Of a stretch of 64,000 nucleotides of DNA, positions 33,950 to 41,875 are shown one piece after another. The notes under the pieces are model-generated. The model was not told where the DNA came from and made no database searches. It saw only the letters and a program-made list of their open reading frames with translations. Origin of the DNA: Mycolicibacterium neoaurum. Lineage in GTDB: Bacteria > Actinomycetota > Actinomycetes > Mycobacteriales > Mycobacteriaceae. Location: assembly GCF_036946495.1 (NCBI RefSeq), contig NZ_JAQIIX010000002.1, positions 62,001 through 126,000 on the forward strand, read 5' to 3'. The position numbers and the translations under genes are program-made. How positions within the stretch are numbered: position 1 is the first letter of the stretch; the number at the start of each line of letters is the position of its first letter.

Positions 33950-35793
33950 TTCTTGGCTTTGTCCGCGACGGCCTCGGTGGACAACGCCGCGACAAAGGCC
34001 TCCTGCGGGACATCGACCCGGCCGATGGTCTTCATCCGCTTCTTGCCCTCCTTCTGCTTCTCCAGCAGCTTGCGCTTACGGGTGATGTCACCGCCATAGC
34101 ACTTGGACAGCACATCCTTGCGGATAGCCCGGATGTTCTCACGGGCAATGATTCTCGAACCGATCGCGGCCTGGATCGGCACCTCGAACTGCTGGCGCGG
34201 GATGAGTTCCTTGAGCTTGGTGGTCATCTTGTTGCCGTAGGCGGCGGCACCGTCCTTGTGCACGATGGCGCTGAACGCGTCGACGGCCTCGCCTTGGAGC
34301 AGGATATCGACCTTCACCAGCTCGGCTTCCTGCTCACCGGCCTCCTCGTAATCCAGGCTGGCGTAACCGCGGGTGCGCGACTTCAACGAATCGAAGAAGT
34401 CGAAGATGATCTCGCCCAGCGGCATGGTGTAGCGCAGCTCGACGCGCTCCGGGGACAGGTAGTCCATGCCGCCGAGCTCACCGCGCCGGGACTGGCACAG
34501 CTCCATGATGGTGCCGATGAACTCGCTGGGCGCGATGACCGTCGTCTTGACCACCGGTTCGAAGACGGCGCGAACCTTGCCCTCGGGCCAGTCCGACGGG
34601 TTCGTCACCACCATCTCGGTGTTGTCTTCCTTGACCACCCGGTACACCACGTTGGGGGCGGTCGAGATCAGGTCGAGGTTGAACTCGCGCTCCAGCCGCT
34701 CGCGGGTGATCTCCATGTGCAGCAGACCCAGGAATCCACAGCGGAAGCCGAAGCCCAGCGCCACCGATGTCTCGGGTTCGTAGGTCAATGCGGCATCGTT
34801 GAGCTGCAGCTTGTCCAGCGCCTCGCGCAGCACCGGGTAATCCGACCCGTCGACCGGGTACAGGCCCGAATACACCATCGGACGCGGTTCGCGGTAACCG
34901 GTGAGCGCCTCGGTGGCGCCCTGGCGCGCGGTGGTGACGGTATCGCCGACCTTCGACTGCCGGACATCCTTCACGCCGGTGATGAGGTAACCGACCTCGC
35001 CAACCCCGAGACCGTCGGAGGCCTTCGGTTCGGGCGAGACGATGCCGACTTCGAGCAACTCGTGCGTCGCGCCGGTGGACATCATCTTGATCTTTTCGCG
35101 GGGATTGAGCTTGCCGTCCACGACGCGCACGTAGGTCACCACGCCGCGGTAGATGTCGTAGACCGAGTCGAAGATCATCGCCCGCGCGGGGGCGTCGGCA
35201 TCACCGACCGGGGCCGGGATCTGGCGGACCACCTCGTCGAGCAGTTCGCGCACGCCGACGCCGGTCTTGCCGGACACCCGCAGCACGTCCTCGGGCTCAC
35301 AGCCGATGATGTGCGCGATCTCACCCGCGTACCGGTCCGGGTCGGCGGCGGGCAGGTCGATCTTGTTGAGCACCGGGATGATGGTCAGGTCCCGGTCCAG
35401 CGCCAGATAGAGGTTGGCCAGCGTCTGCGCCTCGATGCCCTGCGCGGCGTCGACCAGCAGGACCGCCCCCTCGCAGGCCTCCAGGGCGCGCGACACCTCG
35501 TAGGTGAAGTCGACGTGGCCGGGGGTGTCGATCAGATGCAGGACGTAATCTTCGCCGTCCAGCTGCCACGGCAGGCGCACGTTCTGGGCCTTGATGGTGA
35601 TGCCACGCTCACGTTCGATGTCCATCCGGTCCAGGTACTGAGCCCGCATGTCGCGGTCCGCCACGACGCCGGTGATGCCGAGCATCCGGTCGGCCAGGGT
35701 CGATTTACCGTGGTCGATATGGGCGATGATGCAGAAGTTCCTGATCTGCGCCGGCGCAGTGAACGTCTTGTCGGCGAAACTACTGATGGGAAT
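33946..35793 (-). CDS. lepA: Elongation factor 4 (LepA) with non-standard start codon
   Basis: This ribosomal GTPase back-translocates stalled ribosomes. It has all five G motifs, including A-H-I-D-H-G-K-S (P-loop), D-T-P-G-H and N-K-I-D, then the EF-G-like domains and the LepA C-terminal domain ending K-K-R-M-K-T-I-G-R. The first ATG in frame (35685) lies after the P-loop, and no ATG, GTG or TTG occurs between it and the in-frame TGA upstream. Relatives begin P-I-S-S-F-A-D-K-T-F, here preceded by ATT (35793); AGGAG lies next to it and 6 bases before ATC 35787. Translation probably starts at ATC or ATT. About 614-615 residues. Confidence 0.9.
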   Translation of the reverse strand: MPISSFADKTFTAPAQIRNFCIIAHIDHGKSTLADRMLGITGVVADRDMRAQYLDRMDIERERGITIKAQNVRLPWQLDGEDYVLHLIDTPGHVDFTYEVSRALEACEGAVLLVDAAQGIEAQTLANLYLALDRDLTIIPVLNKIDLPAADPDRYAGEIAHIIGCEPEDVLRVSGKTGVGVRELLDEVVRQIPAPVGDADAPARAMIFDSVYDIYRGVVTYVRVVDGKLNPREKIKMMSTGATHELLEVGIVSPEPKASDGLGVGEVGYLITGVKDVRQSKVGDTVTTARQGATEALTGYREPRPMVYSGLYPVDGSDYPVLREALDKLQLNDAALTYEPETSVALGFGFRCGFLGLLHMEITRERLEREFNLDLISTAPNVVYRVVKEDNTEMVVTNPSDWPEGKVRAVFEPVVKTTVIAPSEFIGTIMELCQSRRGELGGMDYLSPERVELRYTMPLGEIIFDFFDSLKSRTRGYASLDYEEAGEQEAELVKVDILLQGEAVDAFSAIVHKDGAAAYGNKMTTKLKELIPRQQFEVPIQAAIGSRIIARENIRAIRKDVLSKCYGGDITRKRKLLEKQKEGKKRMKTIGRVDVPQEAFVAALSTEAVADKAKK

Positions 35794-35798
35794 CTCCT
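35785..35798 (-). promoter_or_regulatory. Shine-Dalgarno and candidate ATC/ATT start of lepA
   Basis: On the minus strand AGGAG (35798-35794) is followed by ATT, CCC, ATC. The spacing of 6 bases favours ATC at 35787 as initiator, while alignment to relatives as I recall them favours the ATT position. No standard start codon is available in this frame. Confidence 0.55.
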
Positions 35799-35873
35799 GG
35801 TCGAAGCGCGATAGGTGGGTCCAGCGTATCGACAGCAGGCCGTCGCCTCACAATCGCGACCTATGCTCGTCAC

Positions 35874-36461
35874 ATGGCGTCGCAGTGGAAGACCTTCCAA
35901 CGCTTCGCGGAGCACCTTGTCTTCAACGAAGCACCAAAGATCATCCGGCAGCTACCCAAGCCCGAGCGGGTCCTGCAACAGGGTCTGAAGATCGGTTTGG
36001 ACGCGCTGGCCGGCGCACAGGCAGCCCAGCGCCCACCGACGGCGATCACCGCCGGACGCCCGGTGACCAGCGCAAGTGTTCCGACCGCGCACCGGGCCCG
36101 GCGCATCGAGTATTCCCCCGACCTGGACGGCCGGGCCGACCCGGGCGAGATCGTGTGGACCTGGGTGGTCTACGAAGACGACCCCACCCGCGGTAAGGAC
36201 CGCCCGGTCCTCGTCGTCGGGCGTGACCAGCGCGTGCTGCTGGGACTCATGCTGTCCAGCCAGGACCGGCACGCCACCGACGGTGACTGGGTCGGCATCG
36301 GCACCGGCAGCTGGGACTACGAGGGCAGGCCCAGCTGGGTGCGGTTGGATCGGGTGCTCGACGTGCCCGAGGACGGGATTCGGCGCGAGGGCGCGATCCT
36401 GGAGCGTGAGAAGTTCGAGCTGGTCGCGACCCGGTTGCGCGCCGAGTTCTCGTGGTCCTGA
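35874..36461 (+). CDS. PemK/MazF-fold protein (Rv2405-like)
   Basis: The protein has 195 residues. An N-terminal helical extension of about 75 residues precedes a PemK/MazF-type barrel: P-G-E-I-V-W-T-W-V-V-Y-E-D-D, then G-K-D-R-P-V-L-V-V-G and a C-terminal helix. MazF-type toxins are about 110 residues with an adjacent antitoxin; here there is an extra domain and no antitoxin, so a conserved housekeeping role is more likely than toxicity. It is divergent from lepA, as Rv2405 is in M. tuberculosis. The stop lies in the first unit of a 26-bp tandem repeat. Confidence 0.8.
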   Translation: MASQWKTFQRFAEHLVFNEAPKIIRQLPKPERVLQQGLKIGLDALAGAQAAQRPPTAITAGRPVTSASVPTAHRARRIEYSPDLDGRADPGEIVWTWVVYEDDPTRGKDRPVLVVGRDQRVLLGLMLSSQDRHATDGDWVGIGTGSWDYEGRPSWVRLDRVLDVPEDGIRREGAILEREKFELVATRLRAEFSWS

Positions 36462-36515
36462 TTTTCGCTGCCGCGAAGGCGTCCTGATTTTCGCTGCCGC
36501 GAAGGCGTCCTGATT
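36455..36515. repeat. 26-bp tandem repeat, 2.3 copies
   Basis: Units 36455-36480 and 36481-36506 are identical (begin GTCCTGATTTTCGCTGCC), followed by a 9-base partial copy. The array spans the junction of two convergent genes and includes the stop codon of the MazF-like gene and the edge of the LLM stop. It looks like a recent local duplication; unit number could vary between strains. Confidence 0.85.
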
Positions 36516-37612
36516 CAGACCAGCAGGCCCGCGCGCACCAGCGGCAGTACGCCGTGACCGACATGGCGGATCTCGTCGGCCTGCGGGTAGCCCGAGAGCA
36601 CGAACTCGCTGATGCCCAGCCCCGCGTACTCCGCAAACACCGCGGCAACCTGCTCGTAGCTGCCGATCGCCGCGGTGCCCGCCCCATCGCGCAACAGGCT
36701 CGGACCGGCCCACAGCCCGGGATGGACCTCCAGGCTGCGCGCGTCGGCCAGCCGGCCGGTCGTCAGCGCCGCCATCCGGCGCTGCCCCTCCGAGCCGCTG
36801 GACAGGTAGCGATCGTGAGCACGGCGCACGGCGTCGGGATCCAGGCCCGCGATGAGCTCGTCGGCACGCTGCCAGGCCTGCTCCTCGGTGGGCCGTGCGA
36901 CGGTGTGCAGGCGCAGGCCGAACCGCAATTGCCGTCCGTGCCGCGCCGCAGCGACGCGCACCCGGTCGATCTTCTCCGCGACCTGATCCGGCGGCTCACC
37001 CCACGTCAGGTAGACGTCGGCATGTTCGGCAGCCACCTCGATCGCCTCGGGTGAGGAGCCACCGAAGTAGACCGTGGGCACCTGCTGCACCGGATAGGCC
37101 GTCCTGGCGTTCGCCACGTCGTAGAACTCACCGCGGAAGGTGAACTCCGGATTGCTCCATGCGCCGCGGACCACGGTCAGGAACTCGGCGGTCCGCCGAT
37201 ACCGCGCGGACTTGTCGATCGCATCGCCGTAGCGGCGCATCTCGGCATCGTCGCCGCCGGTGACGATGTTGAGGGCCAACCGGTTTCCGGTGAAGCGCTG
37301 GTAGGTGCTGACCTGCTGGACGGCCAGTGTCGGTGAGAGCACGCCGGGCCGGAACGCCACCAGGAATTTGAGCCGCTCAGTGTGTTGGGCCAATGCCGCG
37401 GTGGCCAACCACGAGTCCTCGCAATGGGATCCCGTCGGCGTGAGGGCGGCCTCGAACCCCAGATCCTCGGCGGTACGCACCAGCGCGGTCAGGTTCTCCA
37501 GCGTCGGCTGCAGGTGTGAACGCGCACGGCTCGCCGAATCTCCTCGGTTGTCGGCGATCGTCGTGGTGTCGCCGTGCGTGGGCAGATACCAATGAAACTT
37601 CACCGTCACCAC
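36515..37612 (-). CDS. SsuD-like alkanesulfonate monooxygenase
   Basis: This 365-residue enzyme is paralogous to the one at 18217: F-H-W-Y-L-P-T-H-G-D-T near the start, T-G-S-H-C-E-D-S-W with the conserved active-site Cys, and N-I-V-T-G-G-D-D. It should oxidise sulfonates with FMNH2 to release sulfite. I placed the start at GTG 37612 (GGAGGGG 7 bases upstream); GTG 37609 is equally possible and overlaps the stop of a leaderless small ORF as GTGA. The longer TTG start at 37675 lies in the predicted -10 box and is unlikely. Confidence 0.84.
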   Translation of the reverse strand: MVTVKFHWYLPTHGDTTTIADNRGDSASRARSHLQPTLENLTALVRTAEDLGFEAALTPTGSHCEDSWLATAALAQHTERLKFLVAFRPGVLSPTLAVQQVSTYQRFTGNRLALNIVTGGDDAEMRRYGDAIDKSARYRRTAEFLTVVRGAWSNPEFTFRGEFYDVANARTAYPVQQVPTVYFGGSSPEAIEVAAEHADVYLTWGEPPDQVAEKIDRVRVAAARHGRQLRFGLRLHTVARPTEEQAWQRADELIAGLDPDAVRRAHDRYLSSGSEGQRRMAALTTGRLADARSLEVHPGLWAGPSLLRDGAGTAAIGSYEQVAAVFAEYAGLGISEFVLSGYPQADEIRHVGHGVLPLVRAGLLV

Positions 37613-37668
37613 GTCGGCACCCCTCCGACACTCCGCTTCATCGATACCGGGCAGAACTCCAGTCGCAT
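37606..37668 (-). CDS. Leaderless small ORF coupled to the SsuD-like gene
   Basis: This ORF of 20 codons starts with ATG 37668, six bases after a TAGATT -10 box (37675-37680), and its TGA overlaps GTG 37609 of the SsuD-like gene. It has one Cys (residue 6). Its geometry suggests that ribosomes load at the leaderless ATG and re-initiate at the monooxygenase, so the peptide would be a translation-control leader. It lacks the Cys run of the other two leaders. Confidence 0.5.
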   Translation of the reverse strand: MRLEFCPVSMKRSVGGVPTW

Positions 37669-37674
37669 CCGACA

Positions 37675-37680
37675 AATCTA
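37675..37680 (-). promoter_or_regulatory. -10 box of the SsuD-like transcript
   Basis: TAGATT on the minus strand is 6 bases from the leader ATG at 37668. It fits TANNNT and the leaderless spacing. Confidence 0.5.
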
Positions 37681-37841
37681 CTCAGCGACAGCCACTTTCG
37701 ACAATTGTGACGTACTTCGAATCAATCAGATCGCTACCGTTCCGCGGCGGCGGCACCGTGCGTATCTTGATCGGATTCGCGCAGACGCGTGCCAGCGCTC
37801 AGTGCCGCCCGGCCCGGGGCGGATAAATCAAGAGAGTCAAC

Positions 37842-38843
37842 GTGATCGAAATCGAGAATCTGACCAAGAGGTTCGGCGACCGTACCGTCCTCGACGATAT
37901 CTCCCTATCGGTCGGCAGCGGTGAGATCCTGGCCGTCGTCGGACCGAGCGGTGCCGGAAAGAGCACGTTGTCGCGCTGCGTGAGTTTTCTGGAACGGCCC
38001 ACCAGCGGCACCGTGCGGGTCGACGGCAAGGACTTCACCCGCCTCGACCGTGCCGAACTCCTGGCCGCCCGCCGCAGTGTCGGCGTCATCTTCCAGACCG
38101 CCCCGCTGCTGCGCCGCCGCACCGTGGCCCAGAACATCGCTCTGCCACTGCAATACCTGCACGCCACCGAGGCCTCGGTGGCCGCCCGCGTCGACAAACT
38201 TCTGGAACGGGTCGGGCTCGGTGATCGTCGCGAGTTCTACCCGGCCCAGCTCTCCGGGGGCCAGAAGCAGCGGGTCGGCATCGCCCGGGCGCTCGCGCTC
38301 GGGCCGTCCAACCTGCTCTCCGACGAGGCCACGTCCGGGCTGGACCCGGCCACGACCCAGTCGATCCTTGGATTGCTCGGCGAACTGCGCGACGAGTTCG
38401 GCCTGTCGATCATCCTGATCACCCACGAGATGGAGGTGGTCCGTGAGATCGCCGACTCGGTGGCCCGGATCGACAACGGCCGCATCATCGAGAGCGGCTC
38501 CGTCGAGGACATCATCCTCGACCCGAATTCCGCTCTGGCACACGAGTTGTTACCCGATCGTCCCAGCGCGCCCGTGCGCACACCCGGTGACGTGTGGGAG
38601 GTCTCGTATGCCTCCCGTAATGTCCCGCTCGATTGGTTGACCTCCATCAGGTCCACCCCGGGACTGGCCGGTGCACAGGTCAGTGTGCTCAGCGCCAGCG
38701 TGGAGGCGATCCGCGGCGTCGCGGTGGGCCGCGCCGTGCTCGCCATCTCTCCCAGCGCACCAGCCGGTTTCGCCGATCACCTGCGGGAGCGCGGACTGCA
38801 CGTGCGTGCCGTCGACGCCGTCAGCGATGAGGAAGCGGCATGA
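37842..38843 (+). CDS. metN: Methionine-type ABC transporter ATPase MetN
   Basis: This 333-residue ATPase has Walker A G-P-S-G-A-G-K-S-T near 36-44, signature L-S-G-G-Q-K-Q-R, then L-L-S-D-E-A-T-S-G-L-D (the usual A-D-E reads S-D-E here) and H-E-M. The C-terminal 75 residues match the NIL domain that senses methionine and shuts down MetNI. The start is GTG with AGAGAG upstream. It overlaps metI by ATGA. Substrates of this family are methionine, its sulfoxide and other amino-sulfur compounds; the LLM at the operon end hints at an organosulfur ligand. Confidence 0.88.
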   Translation: MIEIENLTKRFGDRTVLDDISLSVGSGEILAVVGPSGAGKSTLSRCVSFLERPTSGTVRVDGKDFTRLDRAELLAARRSVGVIFQTAPLLRRRTVAQNIALPLQYLHATEASVAARVDKLLERVGLGDRREFYPAQLSGGQKQRVGIARALALGPSNLLSDEATSGLDPATTQSILGLLGELRDEFGLSIILITHEMEVVREIADSVARIDNGRIIESGSVEDIILDPNSALAHELLPDRPSAPVRTPGDVWEVSYASRNVPLDWLTSIRSTPGLAGAQVSVLSASVEAIRGVAVGRAVLAISPSAPAGFADHLRERGLHVRAVDAVSDEEAA

Positions 38844-39523
38844 AGCTGCTCGCCGCCGAGGACTTCAGCACCCCATGGGCACGGGTCCCCGATCTGCTCC
38901 TACCCGCCTATGGCGAGACCTGGGTGATGGTCGGGGTGACGATGACGCTCGTGGTGTTGATCGGGACACCGGTAGGCATCGTGCTGCACAACACGTCGTC
39001 GTTCGGGCTGTTCCCGGACCCGCGAGTGTTCAACGTGCTGAACACGATAGTGAACATCGGCAGATCACTGCCGTTCCTGATCCTGATGGCCGCGATCATC
39101 CCGATCACCCGATTCATCGTCGGCACCACCATCGGCATCGCTGCCGCGATCGTGCCGATGACGGTCGCCGGGATACCTTTCTTCGCCCGCCTCGTCCAGA
39201 ACGCCCTGCGCGAGGTTCGCACCGATGTCGCCGACATGGGACTGGTCTCTGGCGGTTCGCACGTTCAGGTCATCCGGTCGGTGCAGCTGTCCGAGGCGCT
39301 TCCTGCGCTGGCCGGCGCCCTGACCGTCAACACCATCGCGATGATCGAGTACTCGGCGATCGCCGGATCGATCGGCGCCGGCGGCGTCGGACACCTCGCA
39401 ATCACCTACGGCTACAACCGGTTCGACGACAACATCATGATCGCCACGGTGATCGCGCTGATCCTCACCATCCAGTTGGTGCAGTTCACCGGCGACCGTG
39501 CGGTCAAAGCACTCACCCGCTGA
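38840..39523 (+). CDS. metI: Methionine-type ABC transporter permease MetI
   Basis: This 227-residue permease has about five helices and the coupling loop A-D-M-G-L-V-S-G-G-S-H-V-Q-V-I-R; S-A-I-A-G-S-I-G-A-G-G-V-G is the conserved MetI segment. It forms a homodimeric channel with MetN. It overlaps metN by ATGA and is followed by metQ after 22 bases. Confidence 0.9.
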   Translation: MKLLAAEDFSTPWARVPDLLLPAYGETWVMVGVTMTLVVLIGTPVGIVLHNTSSFGLFPDPRVFNVLNTIVNIGRSLPFLILMAAIIPITRFIVGTTIGIAAAIVPMTVAGIPFFARLVQNALREVRTDVADMGLVSGGSHVQVIRSVQLSEALPALAGALTVNTIAMIEYSAIAGSIGAGGVGHLAITYGYNRFDDNIMIATVIALILTIQLVQFTGDRAVKALTR

Positions 39524-39545
39524 CCCGACGAGAACAGAGGAACAC

Positions 39546-40469
39546 ATGACAGACCAGCACAGCCCGGCGGCAGACATCGAGATCAGACAGCGCAAGCGGT
39601 GGCCATGGATCGCCTCGGCCGCCGGCATCGTCGCCGTCGTCATCGGCGGTATCGTCTACAGCCAGACCGCCAATCGTGACCAACCCTTCGGCACCGAACT
39701 CGAGGTGGCCACCTGGAGCACCGATATCGCGGCCGAGAATCTACTGGCCTATATCAGCGAGAACATCGCACCCGAGCACGGCATCACCATCAAACCCGTG
39801 CAGATCGACAACCTGATCGAGATCAACCGCGCGGTCGACGCCGGAACGGTGGCCGGCAACTTCTTCGAGCACCAGCCGTTCCTGAACGATGCCATCGCCG
39901 CCAACGGTTTCCAATTGACGCTGGCCGCACCCACATTCACCTGGGATCAGGCCACCTACTCCAACAAATACGACAACTGGGACCAACTGCCGGCCGGCGC
40001 CAAGATCGCCCTGCGCGACGACCCGGCCGGCCAGGCCATCGCCCTGCTGGATCTCGCCGAGGCAGGCCAGATCACCTTGGCGCCGGGCAAGGACACCGTC
40101 GAGGGGCTGCCCCAGCTAGGGGATGTCGCCACCAACCCCAAGAACTACGAGTTCGTCCAGGTGCCCATCGGCCAACTGGCCCGCAGCCTGGCCGATGTCG
40201 ACGCCGTGGTGGTGCACATCTCCGATGTGTATGCCGCGGGGCTGCGCGAAGACCAGATCCTGGACCGCCATCCCGCGCCCGCGGGTAGCGAAGGAGGTCT
40301 GGTCGTCAGCAACAAACATCTCGACGACCCGAACGTCAAGAAGCTGATCGCCACCTTCTCCGACCCTAAGATCGCCGAGTTCCTGCAGACCACCGACAAC
40401 GCCCTCATCCGCGACACCCTGGGCCCGATCGGTGAATCGGTCTCCGCAGGACAAGAGACCAGCTCATGA
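39546..40469 (+). CDS. metQ: MetQ/NlpA-family substrate-binding protein, membrane-anchored
   Basis: This 307-residue binding protein has an N-terminal membrane helix at about 19-37 (W-I-A-S-A-A-G-I-V-A-V-V-I-G-G-I-V-Y) but no lipobox Cys, so it is anchored by the helix instead of a lipid. The rest is the NlpA fold: N-F-F-E-H-Q-P-F-L-N and V-V-S-N-K-H. The start at 39546 has AGAGGAAC upstream. Its stop overlaps the LLM start (ATGA). It contains no Cys and no Met besides the initiator. Confidence 0.88.
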   Translation: MTDQHSPAADIEIRQRKRWPWIASAAGIVAVVIGGIVYSQTANRDQPFGTELEVATWSTDIAAENLLAYISENIAPEHGITIKPVQIDNLIEINRAVDAGTVAGNFFEHQPFLNDAIAANGFQLTLAAPTFTWDQATYSNKYDNWDQLPAGAKIALRDDPAGQAIALLDLAEAGQITLAPGKDTVEGLPQLGDVATNPKNYEFVQVPIGQLARSLADVDAVVVHISDVYAAGLREDQILDRHPAPAGSEGGLVVSNKHLDDPNVKKLIATFSDPKIAEFLQTTDNALIRDTLGPIGESVSAGQETSS

Positions 40470-41875
40470 CGGACCGACGTACCAAACCGCTGTATTACTC
40501 GGCATTCGTGATGAACACCGCATCCCATGTGCTGCATGGTTTGTGGCGGGCACCGGAGGCGCAGAACCATAAGTTCAATTCGCTGCGGCATTGGACGTCA
40601 CTGGCCGCCGAGGTCGACAAGGCGGGCTACGATCTGCTGTTCTTCGCCGATGTCTTCGGGTTGCGCGCGCCGTGGAACGGCAACTGGCGCAAATCCGTGG
40701 AGGCTGGCATCCAGATCCCGGTCAACGATCCCTCGGTGCTGGCGTCCGCGCTCGCGGCGGCGACGGACAACCTCGGCATCGTGTTCACCAGCTCGATCAT
40801 CCAGGACCACCCGTTCAATTTCGCGAGGCGGATGTCCTCGCTCGACCATTACACCGAAGGCAGGCTGGGCTGGAACATCGTCACCAGCTTCAACGCCAAC
40901 ATGTTCCGCAGTTTCGGCCACGAGGGCACCCTCGCCCACGATGAGCGCTACGAATGGGCGTACGAGTACGTCGACGTCGCCTACAAACTCTGGGAGGGTT
41001 CCTGGGACGAGGACGCGCTGGTGCAGGACAAGCAGCGCAGCGTGCATTCCGACCCGGCCAAGATCCACAAGATCAACCACATCGGGCCCCGGTACAGCGT
41101 CGAGGGACCGCATTTCACCTCGCCCTCCCCGCAACGCACGCCGGTGCTGTTCCAGGCCGGTTCCTCCCCCGCGGGCCAACTATTCTCGGCCCGCAACGCC
41201 GAGGGCGTCTACATCGGCAGCCCGACACCGGCGGATGCGCACCGGCTGATCAGCGAAACCCGTTCGCTGGCAGCCCAGTACGGGCGCGACCCGTCCGATA
41301 TCACATTCGCCCAAGGCCTGTCCTTCGTCATCGGCGACACCCATGCCGACGCGATCCGGCGCAACGACGAACTCAAGCGCTACCTCGATCTGGAAGGCAT
41401 CGCGCTGCACGCACTCGGCGATGCCGGAATCGACGCCGGCGGTCTGCCGCTGGATACTCCGATCAGTGAGCTTGGTGAGTTCACCGGTATCCAGAGCTTC
41501 AAGCGCTGGGCCGCCGAGGTTTCCGGCAACGAGGAGCCCACCATCCGCGATATGGCCTGGGTGATGGAGGGCGCCAATCGGGTCGTGGGCACCCCTGAGG
41601 AGATTGCGGATCGCTTGGAAGAATGGCGGGAGGCCGGCGTGGACGGAATCAACGTCTATCACGCGACGGTTCCACAATCGTTCCGCGAGGTTGCCGACCG
41701 GCTGTTCCCCACCTTGCGTGAGCGCGGCCTGCTCGGCACGGACAAGTCGGGTACGTTGCGCCACAAGCTGCTCGGCAAGGGCGACCGGCTGCCTGACAGT
41801 CACCCTGCCGCGCGCTACCGCGGCGCCTTCGCCGACAACTCGCTGGCTGATCGGGAGACCCAACCGGTCGCCTGA
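40466..41875 (+). CDS. Luciferase-like monooxygenase coupled to MetNIQ
   Basis: This 469-residue NtaA/DszA-group LLM has V-L-H-G-L-W-R-A-P, F-F-A-D-V-F-G, G-R-L-G-W-N-I-V-T-S and P-S-P-Q-R-T-P-V-L-F-Q-A-G-S-S. The ATG overlaps the metQ stop, so importer and enzyme are made together. The likely logic is that MetNIQ imports an organosulfur compound which this FMNH2-dependent enzyme oxidises. The stop codon abuts the stop of the convergent ATPase gene exactly, reading TGATCA. Confidence 0.87.
   Translation: MTDRRTKPLYYSAFVMNTASHVLHGLWRAPEAQNHKFNSLRHWTSLAAEVDKAGYDLLFFADVFGLRAPWNGNWRKSVEAGIQIPVNDPSVLASALAAATDNLGIVFTSSIIQDHPFNFARRMSSLDHYTEGRLGWNIVTSFNANMFRSFGHEGTLAHDERYEWAYEYVDVAYKLWEGSWDEDALVQDKQRSVHSDPAKIHKINHIGPRYSVEGPHFTSPSPQRTPVLFQAGSSPAGQLFSARNAEGVYIGSPTPADAHRLISETRSLAAQYGRDPSDITFAQGLSFVIGDTHADAIRRNDELKRYLDLEGIALHALGDAGIDAGGLPLDTPISELGEFTGIQSFKRWAAEVSGNEEPTIRDMAWVMEGANRVVGTPEEIADRLEEWREAGVDGINVYHATVPQSFREVADRLFPTLRERGLLGTDKSGTLRHKLLGKGDRLPDSHPAARYRGAFADNSLADRETQPVA

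Noticed and set aside
33946..35685. lepA starting at the ATG 35685
   Set aside because: This would remove the P-loop A-H-I-D-H-G-K-S and the conserved N-terminus, which are in frame upstream.
34258..35814. Plus-strand open frame of 518 codons opposite lepA
   Set aside because: Antisense of lepA; composition is typical of shadows and no start signal is present.
35874..36461. Active MazF toxin of a toxin-antitoxin pair
   Set aside because: It has a 75-residue extension, no antitoxin gene beside it, and a conserved chromosomal position.
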